64,000 nt of DNA, taken from NCBI RefSeq assembly GCF_003315205.1, contig NZ_QNRR01000011.1, positions 1 to 64,000 of the forward strand, in the 5' to 3' direction. This DNA comes from Roseimicrobium gellanilyticum. GTDB lineage: Bacteria; Verrucomicrobiota; Verrucomicrobiia; Verrucomicrobiales; Verrucomicrobiaceae. A program made the translations under genes and the position numbers. The notes below the pieces were generated by a model. That model did not search any database, was not told the DNA's origin, and saw nothing but the letters and a program-made list of their open reading frames with translations. Below are positions 1 through 11,336 of this stretch, piece after piece; position 1 is the first letter of the stretch, and each line of letters starts with the position of its first letter.

Positions 1-3000
1 GAACCTCCGCCAGTGCCCTCACGCAGCGTCCGTCTCACCAATCTGCCCTGGGCATCATAGTGGCTGGTGGCCCACTGCCCATTGCCACTCAACTGGCCCA
101 CGGCGCGTCCCGCCAGGTCGTAGCAATAACTCGTGGTCCGCCCGCCCTCGGTGATGCCCACCGGCCGATTGAGCGCATCAAAGGTGCGTGCCTCACTCCT
201 GCCTGTGCCATACGCCGTGGCGATGCGATTGCCCGCAAGGTCATAGGAATATGCATGGGTGAACCCACGGGACACCTCAGTGCTCACGCGGCCGAGGTCG
301 TCATAGGTATAGCTCACATTACCCGCAGGCTGCGCGCCTTCAGTCACGCTCAGCAACTGTCCCACCGCGTCGTACGCATAGGTGCGCGTGCCTTGCGCTC
401 CACCCACGTACGTGACCGTGCTCAGGCGATTGCGCATGTCATACGCATAGGTCGTCTGGCGTCCCATCGCATCGGTGCGGGAGGTCTTGTTGACCTCATC
501 ATAACCAAAGGACGTGGTCTGATTCCCTCCTTGCCCTTCGAGCGGATGTGACACGGAGGTCTCGCTCAACACCCGGTTTTGTGCGTCATAGACAAATTGT
601 GTCAGCCGGTTGTTGGCGTCCTTCACTTCCGTGCGATTGCCACCTTTGTCATACTTGAAGTTCGTCTGGTAACCCAGCGGGTCGGTGGTGCGCGTCATGC
701 GGCCCAGGGGGTCATACACGTTGAACACGCTGCGCCCGCGGGCGTCGATCGTCTCCAGGACATTGCCGCCAGCATCATACTTCGTACGGGAGTAGGTGGC
801 GAGCGTGCCCAGTCCATGGACATCCACCGCAGGACGTTTCACGCCGGTCGCACGGCCGAGGCGGTCATAGCCGGTCTCCGTCACGTGACCCAAAGGGTCC
901 GTCACCTTGATTGCACGTCCCATGACGTCATACTCCGTGGTGGTCATGGGCTGCTTCCACGTGCCGCTCATGGCGTCCGCGATGTATGGCATCTCAACCT
1001 CCACGGGGCGATTGCGATTGTCATACTCGGTCTGAATCACGCGGCCCAGCGGGTCCTGCACGGCAACGACATTGCCATTGGCATCGTAGGCCGTGCGGGT
1101 CACCGGTCGCACCATATTGCCATACCCGTCATCCACCACGGGCGCTTCCGCGCGAATCATCCGCCCGGCATCATCATAGAAGCTGTAGGCAGTGCGCCCC
1201 AGCTCATCCACACTCTTCCATACCTGCCCGGCTGAAGTGTAGAAGGACTGCTTCACGGATGCAGGAACACCAGACCCAAAGGGCAAATGCACTTCCGTGG
1301 GCCGGTTCAGCCCGTCATACTCCGTGGTGGTGATCCTGCCCAGGGGATCCGTCACGCTGATGGCATTGCCCACTTCATCATACTCCGTTTCCGTGGTGAC
1401 ATGCTGGACGGTGGTGTGGGAGGTGTCCACCATGGTGGTTTCCACAGGGCGATACAGCTTGTCATACTCCACCGTGGTCACGAACCCCTGTGGGTCCGTG
1501 GTGCTGGTGGGCTTGAATCCACTTACGGAGAAAATGCTCCCTCCGGAATTGGCTCCGCTATAGCTGAAGGTGCTGACCAGCTTCTCCGAGGTGATGCCCG
1601 TCGAGTTGACCGTCGTCTTGGTGAGCCGACCCATGTTGTCATACTCATGCTCAGCCATGACACCCCGTGGGTCCTTGACCGTCACGGGCAGGTTAAAGAC
1701 ATTGTAAGAGGTCTCCGTCACGAGGTCTCCGTTGTAGTCCGCCACGAGGTCAGTGCCCGAGGAGAACGTCCCACCCCCCGTCACTCGCGCGCCGGCCATG
1801 CCATTGCCATTGAGGTCCACCGTGCTCTTGGTGCGGCGGTTCAGGTCGTCATATTCGTGGAAGGTCTTCGTCCCCTCCTCATTGCGCTCCCACAGCACGT
1901 TCCCATGAGGGTCGTAGCTGAGTTCCTTGAAGGTGCTGTCGGGATGGATGACCTTTTTCAAGCGGAGGGTGTCCGCTTCATATTCGAAGGTGGTTGTATA
2001 TCCCCTGGGATCCTTCACCGTCTTCTTGCTGCCATTCCCAGTGTAGGTGTACGAGGTGATGCTCTCCATCCCTCCCGCCACACGGACGATTTCGTTGCAG
2101 ACGCGTCCATTGTCGTCAGGCTCATATTCCGTCACCATGTCCCCGATGGCCGTCGTATTGGACTGCACCGTGCGTTTGGTCAGGAAGCCATCATAGTCCA
2201 GATCCGCATAGGCATAGTCCGTGATGCGCAGGGGTGAGCCTCCCCCTGAAGGAATGACCCGCTCCTGCAGACGCAGACCGGTCACAGGCTCAATCGTGTA
2301 CTCCGTACGCGTGCCACGCTCATCGGTCACGCTCTTGAGCACCCTGGTCGCTGCATCGTACGTGAAGCTTTTCACGCCCTGCAACGCATTTTCCTGGCTG
2401 GTGGGATCGTCAAAGTACCCGACTTGCTCAGCGGGTCCCTCCCAGACGTCTTCATAGTTGAACAGGGTGGTATTACCGCTGACATCCGTAGCCGATGCCA
2501 GCGCCATGCCTGCCTCAGCGTTGAACTCGAACGTTTCAATACCTGCCGCCGAGCTCAGCGCCATTTTCTTGAAGGTCAGAGTCAGCGACCGGCTCGTGGA
2601 CATCTCATCACCCGGATCGGGCAGCAGCGGAATGAAGATATCCGGCTCGGTGAAGGTGTAGGTATAATTCCCCGCGGGCCCCGACACTGTCGTCTGCACT
2701 GCACTTTCGATCAGCTCCCCTTCGACATTAATTCCCACCTGTCGTGTACCGCTGAAATTGACGACCGTTCCTCCGGGCATGGTCACGCTCGTCAACAGAC
2801 GTGGCAAGCCCGTCTGGATGCGGGTAATCAAGTCCCCCACAGACCATTGAACGAATTTTTGTGAGTGGTTGAGGATGTACTCAAAGTTGTAGTTCTTACC
2901 TCGCTCATCGGTGATCCGATTCAACTCAAGGTGAGTGGTAACGTTTACCGGACCTGGCGCCTCTGGGTCCGGTGTGGGATCCGTTTCGTAGGCGACCTGA

Positions 3001-6000
3001 TAACCGTAGCCAACGGTGTTTCCCCCACGAGTGACACTCTGCAATACCGGGATTGCGTTCACCCCTTCTCCGAGGAGCGTGTAGTTGTAATTGATGAACT
3101 CACCTGATGGTCCGCGCACGGTGGTGATACGCCCATCGTTTTGGATGATGTCCATGCGGAGGGCCGGCCGCTCTGGATCGTGGATGGTGCGGGGAATCAG
3201 CGTCTTGAAAGCCCTCGGCGGATCGTCCTCACTCACCGGATAGGTATAGACCAGCCTATTGCCGAGCCGATCCTGCACCCACAGCAACCTGGCATAGTCC
3301 AGCCTGTTGAGGCCATCGCTTCCGGTCAGACGGTCATGGGGGAAGCTCTGCGAGAACGTTGAAGTCTCAAACATGCACGCGGTGCCGAATTTTTTCTTGT
3401 ACTGGAGATAGGTTGTCCCGCCGATCACCACTTCCTCCAAGGTGTCAAAGCGCGTTTCCCCGTGCTGTTTTTCCTGTCGGCTGTGAATCCAGGGCCTGGG
3501 CAGAGATTCCAATCCCATCGCCGGAAGCATCCTGACAAAGACGACCGTACTTCCCTGTTCATCGGTCACCACGGCACGTGTGCCACTGTCTTCAAACCGA
3601 ATATGAGGTGTCAGATTGGACGTCCAGCCCATGCCAAAAGGCCGGTCCGGTCGCTCCAACGGGCGGAGTCCTGAGCGCGCCGAATAACTTTCCGGAGTTA
3701 GATCCCGGCGCACCGCAAAAGGCATCAAGCTGCTCTCGACGCTGACATACACATCGCTCACGGAATGGCGCAACAGTCGGGAGTAAGCGTCAACATAGGT
3801 TTCCTCGGGAATTTCTCCCGATTCATCCTGCACCTGCGGCTTGTCATCTGGGATTGGTGTGCCATTCAAACCAACTTTGCGGTACCTCGGGCCAGCCCCG
3901 TCCGTTGCTGCGAGGGTGAATGGAGAGTTGTGTACGGGAATGGGCACATACCTGACTGCTCGCTGAGGGCCGTAGGCAAGATCCGAACCACTGGACTCCA
4001 ACAGGATTGTCTGACTGCTGCTCTCCTGGCCCATTGCGAGAGTCATCGTCTGGATGCCACCCACCCAACTGATACTCGTAACGCGCTCCTCAGGTGGCGC
4101 GTACAAGTCAAACACCGTACGCGCGACTCGGAATTTTTTAGTGATGGGTTTGTTGGCACCTCCGGCAACGTGCAGTCTGAGCACCTGCTGTTGTTCGATG
4201 CTGGTTCGGGAATAGTTTTCCCAGTTGGCCACTACATTTGAGGGAGTCTGACCATTCGAACCCAGCAGCATGGAATACTCCACAGAGCTGCTGGTGCTCG
4301 AATCCCACCACGTATAATACTCGCTCTCGAGGCCGTAGTTGAAATGGTCCCAGAGATCTGGCTGCTCCAGGACACCATCGCTGAGCACCACCCAGTCACC
4401 CATCGGCAGAACGGGGCGCGTAGGAGAGACGTCCTGAGCAGTCTCCCAAGTAAGCCCAAAGAATCCGTAGCCATCCGGCGCCGAGCGCAAGCTGCTCCAC
4501 GCCTCTTCTTCGGTGATCTCCCCTTCATACCGCGTGCGGTTCACGTAATGATACACCAGCCCACCGCGTGCCTGCCAGCGGAGATCGTCATGATACTGGC
4601 TCAAGGGTGGCAGGTACTCAGTGAAGTCGAACTCCTTTACGATGCCCGGTAGCAGCGGCATGACGGAGGGAGTTTGCGCCGAGGATCCCCCGTTATTCGC
4701 ACCGCTCTGGTTTCCTGACCACCCTACTGTCGGCGGAGTACCTGAAGGAACACCCGCACTCACCGGAAGAGAGTCTGCATCTCGCGGATCACTGCCTGCC
4801 AGCACTTCGGTCCGATTGTCATGTCCATCAGCATCCCAGTCGTCATTGTATGCCCGACCATCATTGCCGAGATCCGTTTGGTTGAGTCCCAGCGAGGCTG
4901 AGGTGATGGAGAACGCGAACTGGAAGTCATCACCATTGGCCGGATTGGAGTCGGAATCAGCCACTGTCGGATGCGTGTTGCGCACATATTCTTCCACGTT
5001 GAACACGTAGTCACCGTCCGGGTCGTCGTACGCATCGGTGGGATCTTCAATATTCAAGCCCCAAGTGAGCTCCCAAACATCGGTCATCCCGTCGTTGTCC
5101 CTGTCATATCGCGCCTGATATTGAGCCCCCAGATACCACCCTTGTTGATAGGCGCTCACATTGCTCACCCCGTCACCATCCAAGTCGCCATGGATGTCAT
5201 CCCATTCGTCACTGGGATTGAGCCCATAGTGCTGTTCGATGCGATCGGGAATTCCGCCGTAGTCCGAGTCCGTCATGTCCACCATGTACCAGTCCGTATA
5301 CTGGCCGCTCAAGCTGTGAGCATTGGTGGGACTTACTCCCATGTTCTGATATACCACCGCTTCCTCATAGTCCGTGAGTCCATCGTCATCAGAATCCACG
5401 TCCGTGTCGCTGGTTCCGAGGGCTGTCTCCTCGCTCAGAAGCAACCCATCACCATCCTGGTCCCAATCATCGGGCATGGGATCCTGCCAGTTAAGCAGCA
5501 AATCGCCATCATTGTCTTGCAGTGCGGCTCCGTACCACGCGGTGTTGTTGATGGAGCTGTAGTTGGTATAGTCGCCCGGGAATGGATCCAATGAGTTCTC
5601 GATTCCATCACTGTCGACGTCATTGGCGGGTGGATATGGCTCGGGGTCGTTCCAGTTGGGAATGCTGTCGTGGTCATCATCAGCCACCACGTTGCCGTAC
5701 CACGGAATATTATTTACGCTGCTGTAGTTGGAGTAGTCGTTCGGGAAAGGGTCGTTTTCGTTTAGCAGTGCATCGTTGTCATAGTCCCCACTCGGATCGA
5801 CTGACGCCAGGTGGTCCTCGAAGTCTGTGTGGCCATTGTCATCGGTGTCAGTATCCAACGGGTCCGTGCCCGTCGTGAATACCTCATCAAAGTCTGTGAT
5901 GAGATCGCTGTCCGTGTCGGGGGAGTAGGGATTGGTCCCCAGAAAGTTCTCGTACCAACCTTGCAGAGCATCGCTATCCGCATCGCTGTAGTCTGGTCCT

Positions 6001-6182
6001 TCTGATGGCTCAGGGTCTGTCGAGTTCCAGACGGGATTGCCATTGGTGTCCGGTTGATACTGCGATTGTACCGGCCCCAGCATGCACAGCAGCGCTGCCA
6101 GCAATTGAGCACCATGACCGAACACGAACCAGCGGCGGTAAAATGCGCGAAGGGAACAAGACGGGGACTGAGACAGTTTCAT
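1..6182 (-). CDS. Giant secreted RHS/YD-repeat protein with thrombospondin type 3 calcium-binding repeats (3' end off window)
   Basis: The ATG at 6182 begins MKLSQSPSCS, and a hydrophobic segment at about residues 24-40 makes it a likely exported protein. Residues about 50-465 (roughly 6035-4790) are Asp-rich short repeats such as DTDSD, DTDTDDNG and DWDQDGDG, typical of thrombospondin type 3 / EF-hand-like calcium-binding repeats. From about residue 1240 to the left edge run many YD repeats (TEYDGLNRP, TEYDNRNRP, YDAQGRLV). The start codon and the last readable repeat at 59-36 are in the same frame, and I met no stop while reading through, so at least 2,060 codons are open. RHS proteins form a beta-cocoon shell that often encloses a variable C-terminal toxin; that part is outside the window, so a toxin role is only inference. 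No PAAR or T6SS partner is visible. Confidence 0.9.
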   Translation of the reverse strand, partial: MKLSQSPSCSLRAFYRRWFVFGHGAQLLAALLCMLGPVQSQYQPDTNGNPVWNSTDPEPSEGPDYSDADSDALQGWYENFLGTNPYSPDTDSDLITDFDEVFTTGTDPLDTDTDDNGHTDFEDHLASVDPSGDYDNDALLNENDPFPNDYSNYSSVNNIPWYGNVVADDDHDSIPNWNDPEPYPPANDVDSDGIENSLDPFPGDYTNYSSINNTAWYGAALQDNDGDLLLNWQDPMPDDWDQDGDGLLLSEETALGTSDTDVDSDDDGLTDYEEAVVYQNMGVSPTNAHSLSGQYTDWYMVDMTDSDYGGIPDRIEQHYGLNPSDEWDDIHGDLDGDGVSNVSAYQQGWYLGAQYQARYDRDNDGMTDVWELTWGLNIEDPTDAYDDPDGDYVFNVEEYVRNTHPTVADSDSNPANGDDFQFAFSITSASLGLNQTDLGNDGRAYNDDWDADGHDNRTEVLAGSDPRDADSLPVSAGVPSGTPPTVGWSGNQSGANNGGSSAQTPSVMPLLPGIVKEFDFTEYLPPLSQYHDDLRWQARGGLVYHYVNRTRYEGEITEEEAWSSLRSAPDGYGFFGLTWETAQDVSPTRPVLPMGDWVVLSDGVLEQPDLWDHFNYGLESEYYTWWDSSTSSSVEYSMLLGSNGQTPSNVVANWENYSRTSIEQQQVLRLHVAGGANKPITKKFRVARTVFDLYAPPEERVTSISWVGGIQTMTLAMGQESSSQTILLESSGSDLAYGPQRAVRYVPIPVHNSPFTLAATDGAGPRYRKVGLNGTPIPDDKPQVQDESGEIPEETYVDAYSRLLRHSVSDVYVSVESSLMPFAVRRDLTPESYSARSGLRPLERPDRPFGMGWTSNLTPHIRFEDSGTRAVVTDEQGSTVVFVRMLPAMGLESLPRPWIHSRQEKQHGETRFDTLEEVVIGGTTYLQYKKKFGTACMFETSTFSQSFPHDRLTGSDGLNRLDYARLLWVQDRLGNRLVYTYPVSEDDPPRAFKTLIPRTIHDPERPALRMDIIQNDGRITTVRGPSGEFINYNYTLLGEGVNAIPVLQSVTRGGNTVGYGYQVAYETDPTPDPEAPGPVNVTTHLELNRITDERGKNYNFEYILNHSQKFVQWSVGDLITRIQTGLPRLLTSVTMPGGTVVNFSGTRQVGINVEGELIESAVQTTVSGPAGNYTYTFTEPDIFIPLLPDPGDEMSTSRSLTLTFKKMALSSAAGIETFEFNAEAGMALASATDVSGNTTLFNYEDVWEGPAEQVGYFDDPTSQENALQGVKSFTYDAATRVLKSVTDERGTRTEYTIEPVTGLRLQERVIPSGGGSPLRITDYAYADLDYDGFLTKRTVQSNTTAIGDMVTEYEPDDNGRVCNEIVRVAGGMESITSYTYTGNGSKKTVKDPRGYTTTFEYEADTLRLKKVIHPDSTFKELSYDPHGNVLWERNEEGTKTFHEYDDLNRRTKSTVDLNGNGMAGARVTGGGTFSSGTDLVADYNGDLVTETSYNVFNLPVTVKDPRGVMAEHEYDNMGRLTKTTVNSTGITSEKLVSTFSYSGANSGGSIFSVSGFKPTSTTDPQGFVTTVEYDKLYRPVETTMVDTSHTTVQHVTTETEYDEVGNAISVTDPLGRITTTEYDGLNRPTEVHLPFGSGVPASVKQSFYTSAGQVWKSVDELGRTAYSFYDDAGRMIRAEAPVVDDGYGNMVRPVTRTAYDANGNVVAVQDPLGRVIQTEYDNRNRPVEVEMPYIADAMSGTWKQPMTTTEYDVMGRAIKVTDPLGHVTETGYDRLGRATGVKRPAVDVHGLGTLATYSRTKYDAGGNVLETIDARGRSVFNVYDPLGRMTRTTDPLGYQTNFKYDKGGNRTEVKDANNRLTQFVYDAQNRVLSETSVSHPLEGQGGNQTTSFGYDEVNKTSRTDAMGRQTTYAYDMRNRLSTVTYVGGAQGTRTYAYDAVGQLLSVTEGAQPAGNVSYTYDDLGRVSTEVSRGFTHAYSYDLAGNRIATAYGTGRSEARTFDALNRPVGITEGGRTTSYCYDLAGRAVGQLSGNGQWATSHYDAQGRLVRRTLREGTGGG

Positions 6183-6545
6183 CAGCAGAATGCGCGTTTT
6201 TTCCTATATAGAACTCGGAAGAATTCTTGGCTTATATAGGTTATCCGCGCATCACGCAACTGCATATTTGAACAGTTGTCGCGATTTTTGCGCGCTCCTG
6301 TTGTTTCGCTGGCCCGAGATAGGAGGCGAGCCCGCCAGCACCAGCCGTTGCATGATTGCGCGATGTTGGCTCTCCGGCGCTGAGCAATTGCGTCAAAACG
6401 GCTCGAATTGCCGGGCTTGGCGACCCGTCGCTCGCACACAGCATTCTTATAATTGCCTCATTACGAGCAATTTCTGATGTACACGCTTTCAATGGCACGC
6501 CTCCTGCCAGATAGGGCGCGCACATTTCTCACTTTACCCCTAACT
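6183..6545. other. Divergent intergenic region between RHS gene and dnaK
   Basis: This 363-base stretch separates the leftward RHS gene from the rightward dnaK gene and should hold both promoters. A perfect TATAAT lies at 6448-6453 on the plus strand, but no good TTGACA is found at the usual spacing, so the dnaK promoter call is weak. No CIRCE element (TTAGCACTC-N9-GAGTGCTAA) was seen. An upstream in-frame extension of dnaK to 6453 exists but is not conserved family sequence. Confidence 0.5.
6203..6240. repeat. Inverted repeat upstream of the RHS gene
   Basis: CCTATATA at 6203-6210 is the exact reverse complement of TATATAGG at 6233-6240, with the palindrome AAGAATTCTT between them at 6219-6228. 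It lies 21-58 bases upstream of the RHS start codon, where a promoter or operator would be expected. The arms are AT-rich in an otherwise GC-rich region. Confidence 0.5.
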
Positions 6546-8525
6546 ATGAGCAAAATTCTCGGCATTGACCTTGGTACCACCAACTCCTGTATGGCTGTCC
6601 TCGAAGGCAGCGAGCCTCAGGTGCTGGAGAATTCGGAAGGAGCGCGCACGACGCCGTCCGTGGTGGCCTTCACCAAGAGCGGTGAACGCCTCGTGGGCCA
6701 GGCAGCCAAGCGCCAGGCGGTGACCAACCCGCGCAATACTGTTTTCTCCGTGAAGCGTTTGATGGGCCGCAAGTTCTCCGAACTGACGGAGGCGGACAAG
6801 CGCGTGCCCTACAAGATCGTTCCTGCCTCCAACGGCGACGCCCACGTGGAAGTGGAAGTCGGCGGCGAAAGGAAAACCTACAGTCCGCAGGAAGTCTCCG
6901 CGATGATCCTGGCCAAGCTGAAGGCGGATGCGGAAGCCCGTCTCGGTGAAACCATCACGGAAGCGGTCATCACCGTTCCTGCCTACTTCAACGACTCGCA
7001 GCGCAATGCGACGAAGGCCGCCGGCGAAATCGCGGGCCTGACCGTGAAGCGCATCATCAACGAGCCCACCGCAGCCTCCCTGGCTTACGGCCTTGAGTCC
7101 AAGAAGGACGAAAAGATTGCCGTGTATGACCTTGGTGGTGGTACGTTCGACATTTCCGTACTGGAAATCGGCGACGGCGTCTTCGAAGTGCTCGCCACGG
7201 ATGGCGACACCCACCTCGGCGGTGACGACTGGGACAACAAGTTGATCAATTGGATCATCACCGAATTCAAGAGCGAGAGCGGCATTGACCTCAGCGGTCA
7301 GCCTGACGCACTCCAGCGCATCAAGGAAGAGGCGGAAAAGGCGAAGATCGCCCTGAGCTCCAGCCAGAGCTACGACATCAGCCTGCCCTTCATCACGGCC
7401 GACCAGACCGGTCCGAAGCACATCACCAAGACGTTGACCCGCGCGAAGCTGGAGCAGCTGACGGATGACCTCTTCGAGCGCACCGTGAAGCCGGTGCGTG
7501 ACTGCCTTGCCGCAGCCAAGCTCGACGCCTCCAAGATTGATGAACTCGTCCTCGTGGGCGGCATGACCCGCATGCCCCGCGTGATCGAAACCGCGCGCAA
7601 ACTGGCTGGCAAGGAACCGCACAAGGGCGTGAACCCGGACGAAGTCGTCGCGGTGGGTGCCTCCATCCAGGGCGGTGTGCTTGGCGGCCACGCAGCGATG
7701 AAGGACATCGTTCTTCTCGACGTGACACCGCTCACGCTGGCGATTGAAACGGAAGGCGGCATCGCCACTCCGATGATTGCCCGCAATACCACGGTGCCGA
7801 AGAAGGCGACGCAGACCTTCTCCACAGCGGCGGACAACCAGCCCGGCGTGGAAGTCGTGGTCGTGCAGGGCGAGCGCCCCATGGCCCGTGCTGAGGGCAA
7901 CAAGGTGCTCGGCACCTTCAAACTCGATGGCATCCCACCCATGCCCCGTGGCATGGCACAGATTGAAGTCTCCTTCGACATCGACCGCAACGGCATTCTG
8001 CACGTCACCGCCAAGGAAAAGACCACGGGCAAGGAGAGCAAGATCTCCATCGCCGGAAGCAGCGGTCTGACCCCTGAGGAAATCGAGCGCGCCAAGCGCG
8101 AAGCCGAGGTGCACGCCGAGGAAGACAAGAAGCGCAAGGAAGGCGTCGAAACCAAGAACAAGGCGGAATCCCTCGTCTATCAGGTGGAGAAGTCCCTCAA
8201 GGACCTGGGCGACAAGGTGCCCGCCGACCAGAAGCAGCCCCTGCAGGACAAGGTGGACGGCCTGAAGAAGGCCATCGCCGACGACGACACGACTGCCATG
8301 GCGTCCCGTATGGACGAGCTGGAGAAGCTCTTCGCTGCGGCCTACCAGGCCATGGCGGCCGCCGGTGGCGCTCCTGACATGGGTGGCGAGGCCGGACCGG
8401 AAGCCGCCGCCACAGGCGGCAGCGCAAGCTCCTCAAGCGACGCAGGCAGCGGTGCCAGCAAGGACAAGGGCAACGTGGTCGACGCCGACTTCGAAGTGGT
8501 GGACAAGAACGACAACAAGTCCTAA
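6546..8525 (+). CDS. dnaK: Chaperone protein DnaK (Hsp70)
   Basis: This 659-residue Hsp70 is the normal length. The nucleotide-binding domain opens with GIDLGTTNS at residues 5-13 and has the phosphate-2 motif DLGGGTFD near residue 195. The substrate-binding domain follows, and the C-terminus is a low-complexity Gly/Ala/Ser tail ending in the conserved EVVD-type acidic motif ([10 protein letters not shown] then KNDNKS). The start at 6546 ([10 protein letters not shown]) matches the family; an upstream in-frame ATG at 6453 would add 31 unconserved residues. DnaK folds cytosolic proteins in an ATP cycle driven by DnaJ and GrpE, which are encoded about 43 kb away at 50316-52123. Here it is followed by groES and groEL on the same strand, with a strong hairpin in the gap. 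Confidence 0.98.
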   Translation: MSKILGIDLGTTNSCMAVLEGSEPQVLENSEGARTTPSVVAFTKSGERLVGQAAKRQAVTNPRNTVFSVKRLMGRKFSELTEADKRVPYKIVPASNGDAHVEVEVGGERKTYSPQEVSAMILAKLKADAEARLGETITEAVITVPAYFNDSQRNATKAAGEIAGLTVKRIINEPTAASLAYGLESKKDEKIAVYDLGGGTFDISVLEIGDGVFEVLATDGDTHLGGDDWDNKLINWIITEFKSESGIDLSGQPDALQRIKEEAEKAKIALSSSQSYDISLPFITADQTGPKHITKTLTRAKLEQLTDDLFERTVKPVRDCLAAAKLDASKIDELVLVGGMTRMPRVIETARKLAGKEPHKGVNPDEVVAVGASIQGGVLGGHAAMKDIVLLDVTPLTLAIETEGGIATPMIARNTTVPKKATQTFSTAADNQPGVEVVVVQGERPMARAEGNKVLGTFKLDGIPPMPRGMAQIEVSFDIDRNGILHVTAKEKTTGKESKISIAGSSGLTPEEIERAKREAEVHAEEDKKRKEGVETKNKAESLVYQVEKSLKDLGDKVPADQKQPLQDKVDGLKKAIADDDTTAMASRMDELEKLFAAAYQAMAAAGGAPDMGGEAGPEAAATGGSASSSSDAGSGASKDKGNVVDADFEVVDKNDNKS

Positions 8526-8562
8526 GCCCCAGCCTTCTTCTTCAGTAGATTAGTTTCCCCAC

Positions 8563-8602
8563 AGCCGGCTGCGAAGCCGCACTCGCGGTACGCAGCCGGC
8601 TG
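8563..8602 (+). repeat. Strong hairpin between dnaK and groES
   Basis: CAGCCGGCTGCG at 8563-8574 is perfectly complementary to CGCAGCCGGCTG at 8591-8602. An inner CCGC-ACTC-GCGG stem-loop makes one long hairpin. Each outer arm contains the self-complementary decamer CAGCCGGCTG, so the element is both a direct and an inverted repeat. No T tract follows, so it is not a standard terminator; an mRNA-stability, processing or attenuation element is more likely. Confidence 0.75.
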
Positions 8603-8657
8603 GGTGAACCAAACCAAAACACAACACAGAACCGAAACAGCACACAGCATACCAACC

Positions 8658-8954
8658 ATGGCTACGAAAATTACACCCCTGGGTCGCCGCATTCTTGTGA
8701 AGCGTGTGAGCTCCGAGGAAAAGACCGCCGGCGGCATTTTCCTTCCTGACACCGCAAAGGAAAAGCCCCAGGAGGCTGAAGTCCTCGCACTCGGCACCGG
8801 CAAGGACGATGAAGGCAAGGACGTGAAGGACCTCTTCACCGTGAAGGTGGGCGACAAGGTGCTCATCAGCAAGTACGGCGGCACCGAAGTGAAGGTGGAC
8901 GGCGAAGACGTGCTCATCATCAACGAAAGCGACGTGCTCGGCATCGTTGGCTAA
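8658..8954 (+). CDS. groES: Co-chaperonin GroES (Hsp10)
   Basis: This 98-residue protein starts [16 protein letters not shown], the classic GroES N-terminus, and includes the mobile-loop region ([12 protein letters not shown]) and the closing segment [13 protein letters not shown]. GroES caps the GroEL cage. The start at 8658 was chosen because it gives the family length; an in-frame ATG at 8604 lies inside the upstream hairpin region and adds 18 unconserved residues. It sits 66 bases before groEL, so the two are almost certainly cotranscribed. Confidence 0.98.
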   Translation: MATKITPLGRRILVKRVSSEEKTAGGIFLPDTAKEKPQEAEVLALGTGKDDEGKDVKDLFTVKVGDKVLISKYGGTEVKVDGEDVLIINESDVLGIVG

Positions 8955-9014
8955 GGCCCGCGCTGTTCGTTCTGACGCCCCGTTTCCAAAAAGAACAAAA
9001 ATACTAAGAGATAA

Positions 9015-10637
<1,623 letters not shown>

Positions 10638-10687
10638 TCAGCATCCGGGCAGGTTCTTGAAACACCAGAATCAGCTCTGAACAATCA

Positions 10688-10721
10688 GCGGGTCGCAATG
10701 CATATTGCGACCCGCTTTTTT
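10688..10721 (+). terminator. Rho-independent terminator after groEL
   Basis: A perfect 12-bp stem, GCGGGTCGCAAT at 10688-10699 with its complement at 10704-10715, encloses a four-base loop and is followed by six T at 10716-10721. Confidence 0.95.
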
Positions 10722-10767
10722 GTGCCGCTTCGCGTCAGGCGATACAGTCATCGCTCCAGAACCAATC

Positions 10768-11242
10768 ATGACAGCCCGCGACAGTTTTGAAGAGTTTGAT
10801 GCCCTCCTGTCAGTATCCAATTGCGACCGTTGGGCTGATGGACAAGGTCTTGAGGATGCCCAGGAACTCCTGGGGAAATTCACCAGCGCTCAGTGGAGCC
10901 GTCTGGAACACGAATGGAGGACACGCGACAAGAAGTGGCGCCTGTGTCTGGAATCCGCCCTCTGCCCACTCCAAAGCGCAGCTGAGGGCCGCCTGCTTCT
11001 GGAGATGGCATATGATGTTGACCCGGACGTGAGGTACTCCGCGCTCCACACGATCTCGTTCTACTGTGGCGTGAATAGTTCGGGCACCTATTTTTTTTGA
11101 CGAGAGTTGTCGAGTGCCCGGGTTTTATGAGTCCGCGAAGGAGGGAGGGAGACTCTTGCAAGTACTCCGAAGGGAGATGGAGGCTCGAGCTCCCACGGTC
11201 TTTGACGGCTGGGAACTGATGGCCAAAATGTTGGCGGAGTGA
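10768..11242 (+). pseudogene. Hypothetical soluble protein broken by a one-base frameshift in a T8 tract
   Basis: The frame from ATG 10768 (MTARDSFEEFDALLSV) runs 110 codons to TGA 11098-11100, immediately after eight consecutive T (11091-11098). The +1 frame continues without a stop as DESCRVPGFYESAKEGG through RREMEARAPTVFDGWELMAK to TGA 11240-11242. With one T fewer, the two parts join into a 157-residue acidic, Trp-rich protein with normal composition throughout. The first part (LEHEWRTRDKKWRLCLESAL, DPDVRYSALHTISF) resembles helical-repeat proteins. No function can be assigned. It may be a true frameshift, transcriptional slippage on the T tract, or a homopolymer sequencing error. It has its own position after the groEL terminator. 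Confidence 0.7.
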
Positions 11243-11336
11243 ACGCGCTGAGGCAGCGGTCAAAATGCAGGATTATCCATCCTTCATTCGGCCCAGGCCA
11301 TTTTTTGTTATTTTTTTGAAGCTTGGTTGTCGTACG

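Noticed and set aside
60-2237. Several plus-strand frames of 115-316 codons
   Set aside because: They lie opposite the YD repeats of the RHS gene, and their repeated RxxxHxxxVI pattern mirrors the repeat on the other strand.
6540-8114. A 524-codon minus-strand frame opposite dnaK
   Set aside because: Shadow of dnaK; no recognisable domains and the typical His/Gly/Leu composition of antisense frames.
6183-8657. CIRCE element for the chaperone genes
   Set aside because: I looked upstream of dnaK and groES for TTAGCACTC-N9-GAGTGCTAA and did not find it. The dyad at 8563 is different in sequence.
10768-11242. Immunity gene for the RHS protein
   Set aside because: It lies 4.6 kb from the RHS gene, on the wrong side of its 5' end; immunity genes follow the 3' end, which is off the window.
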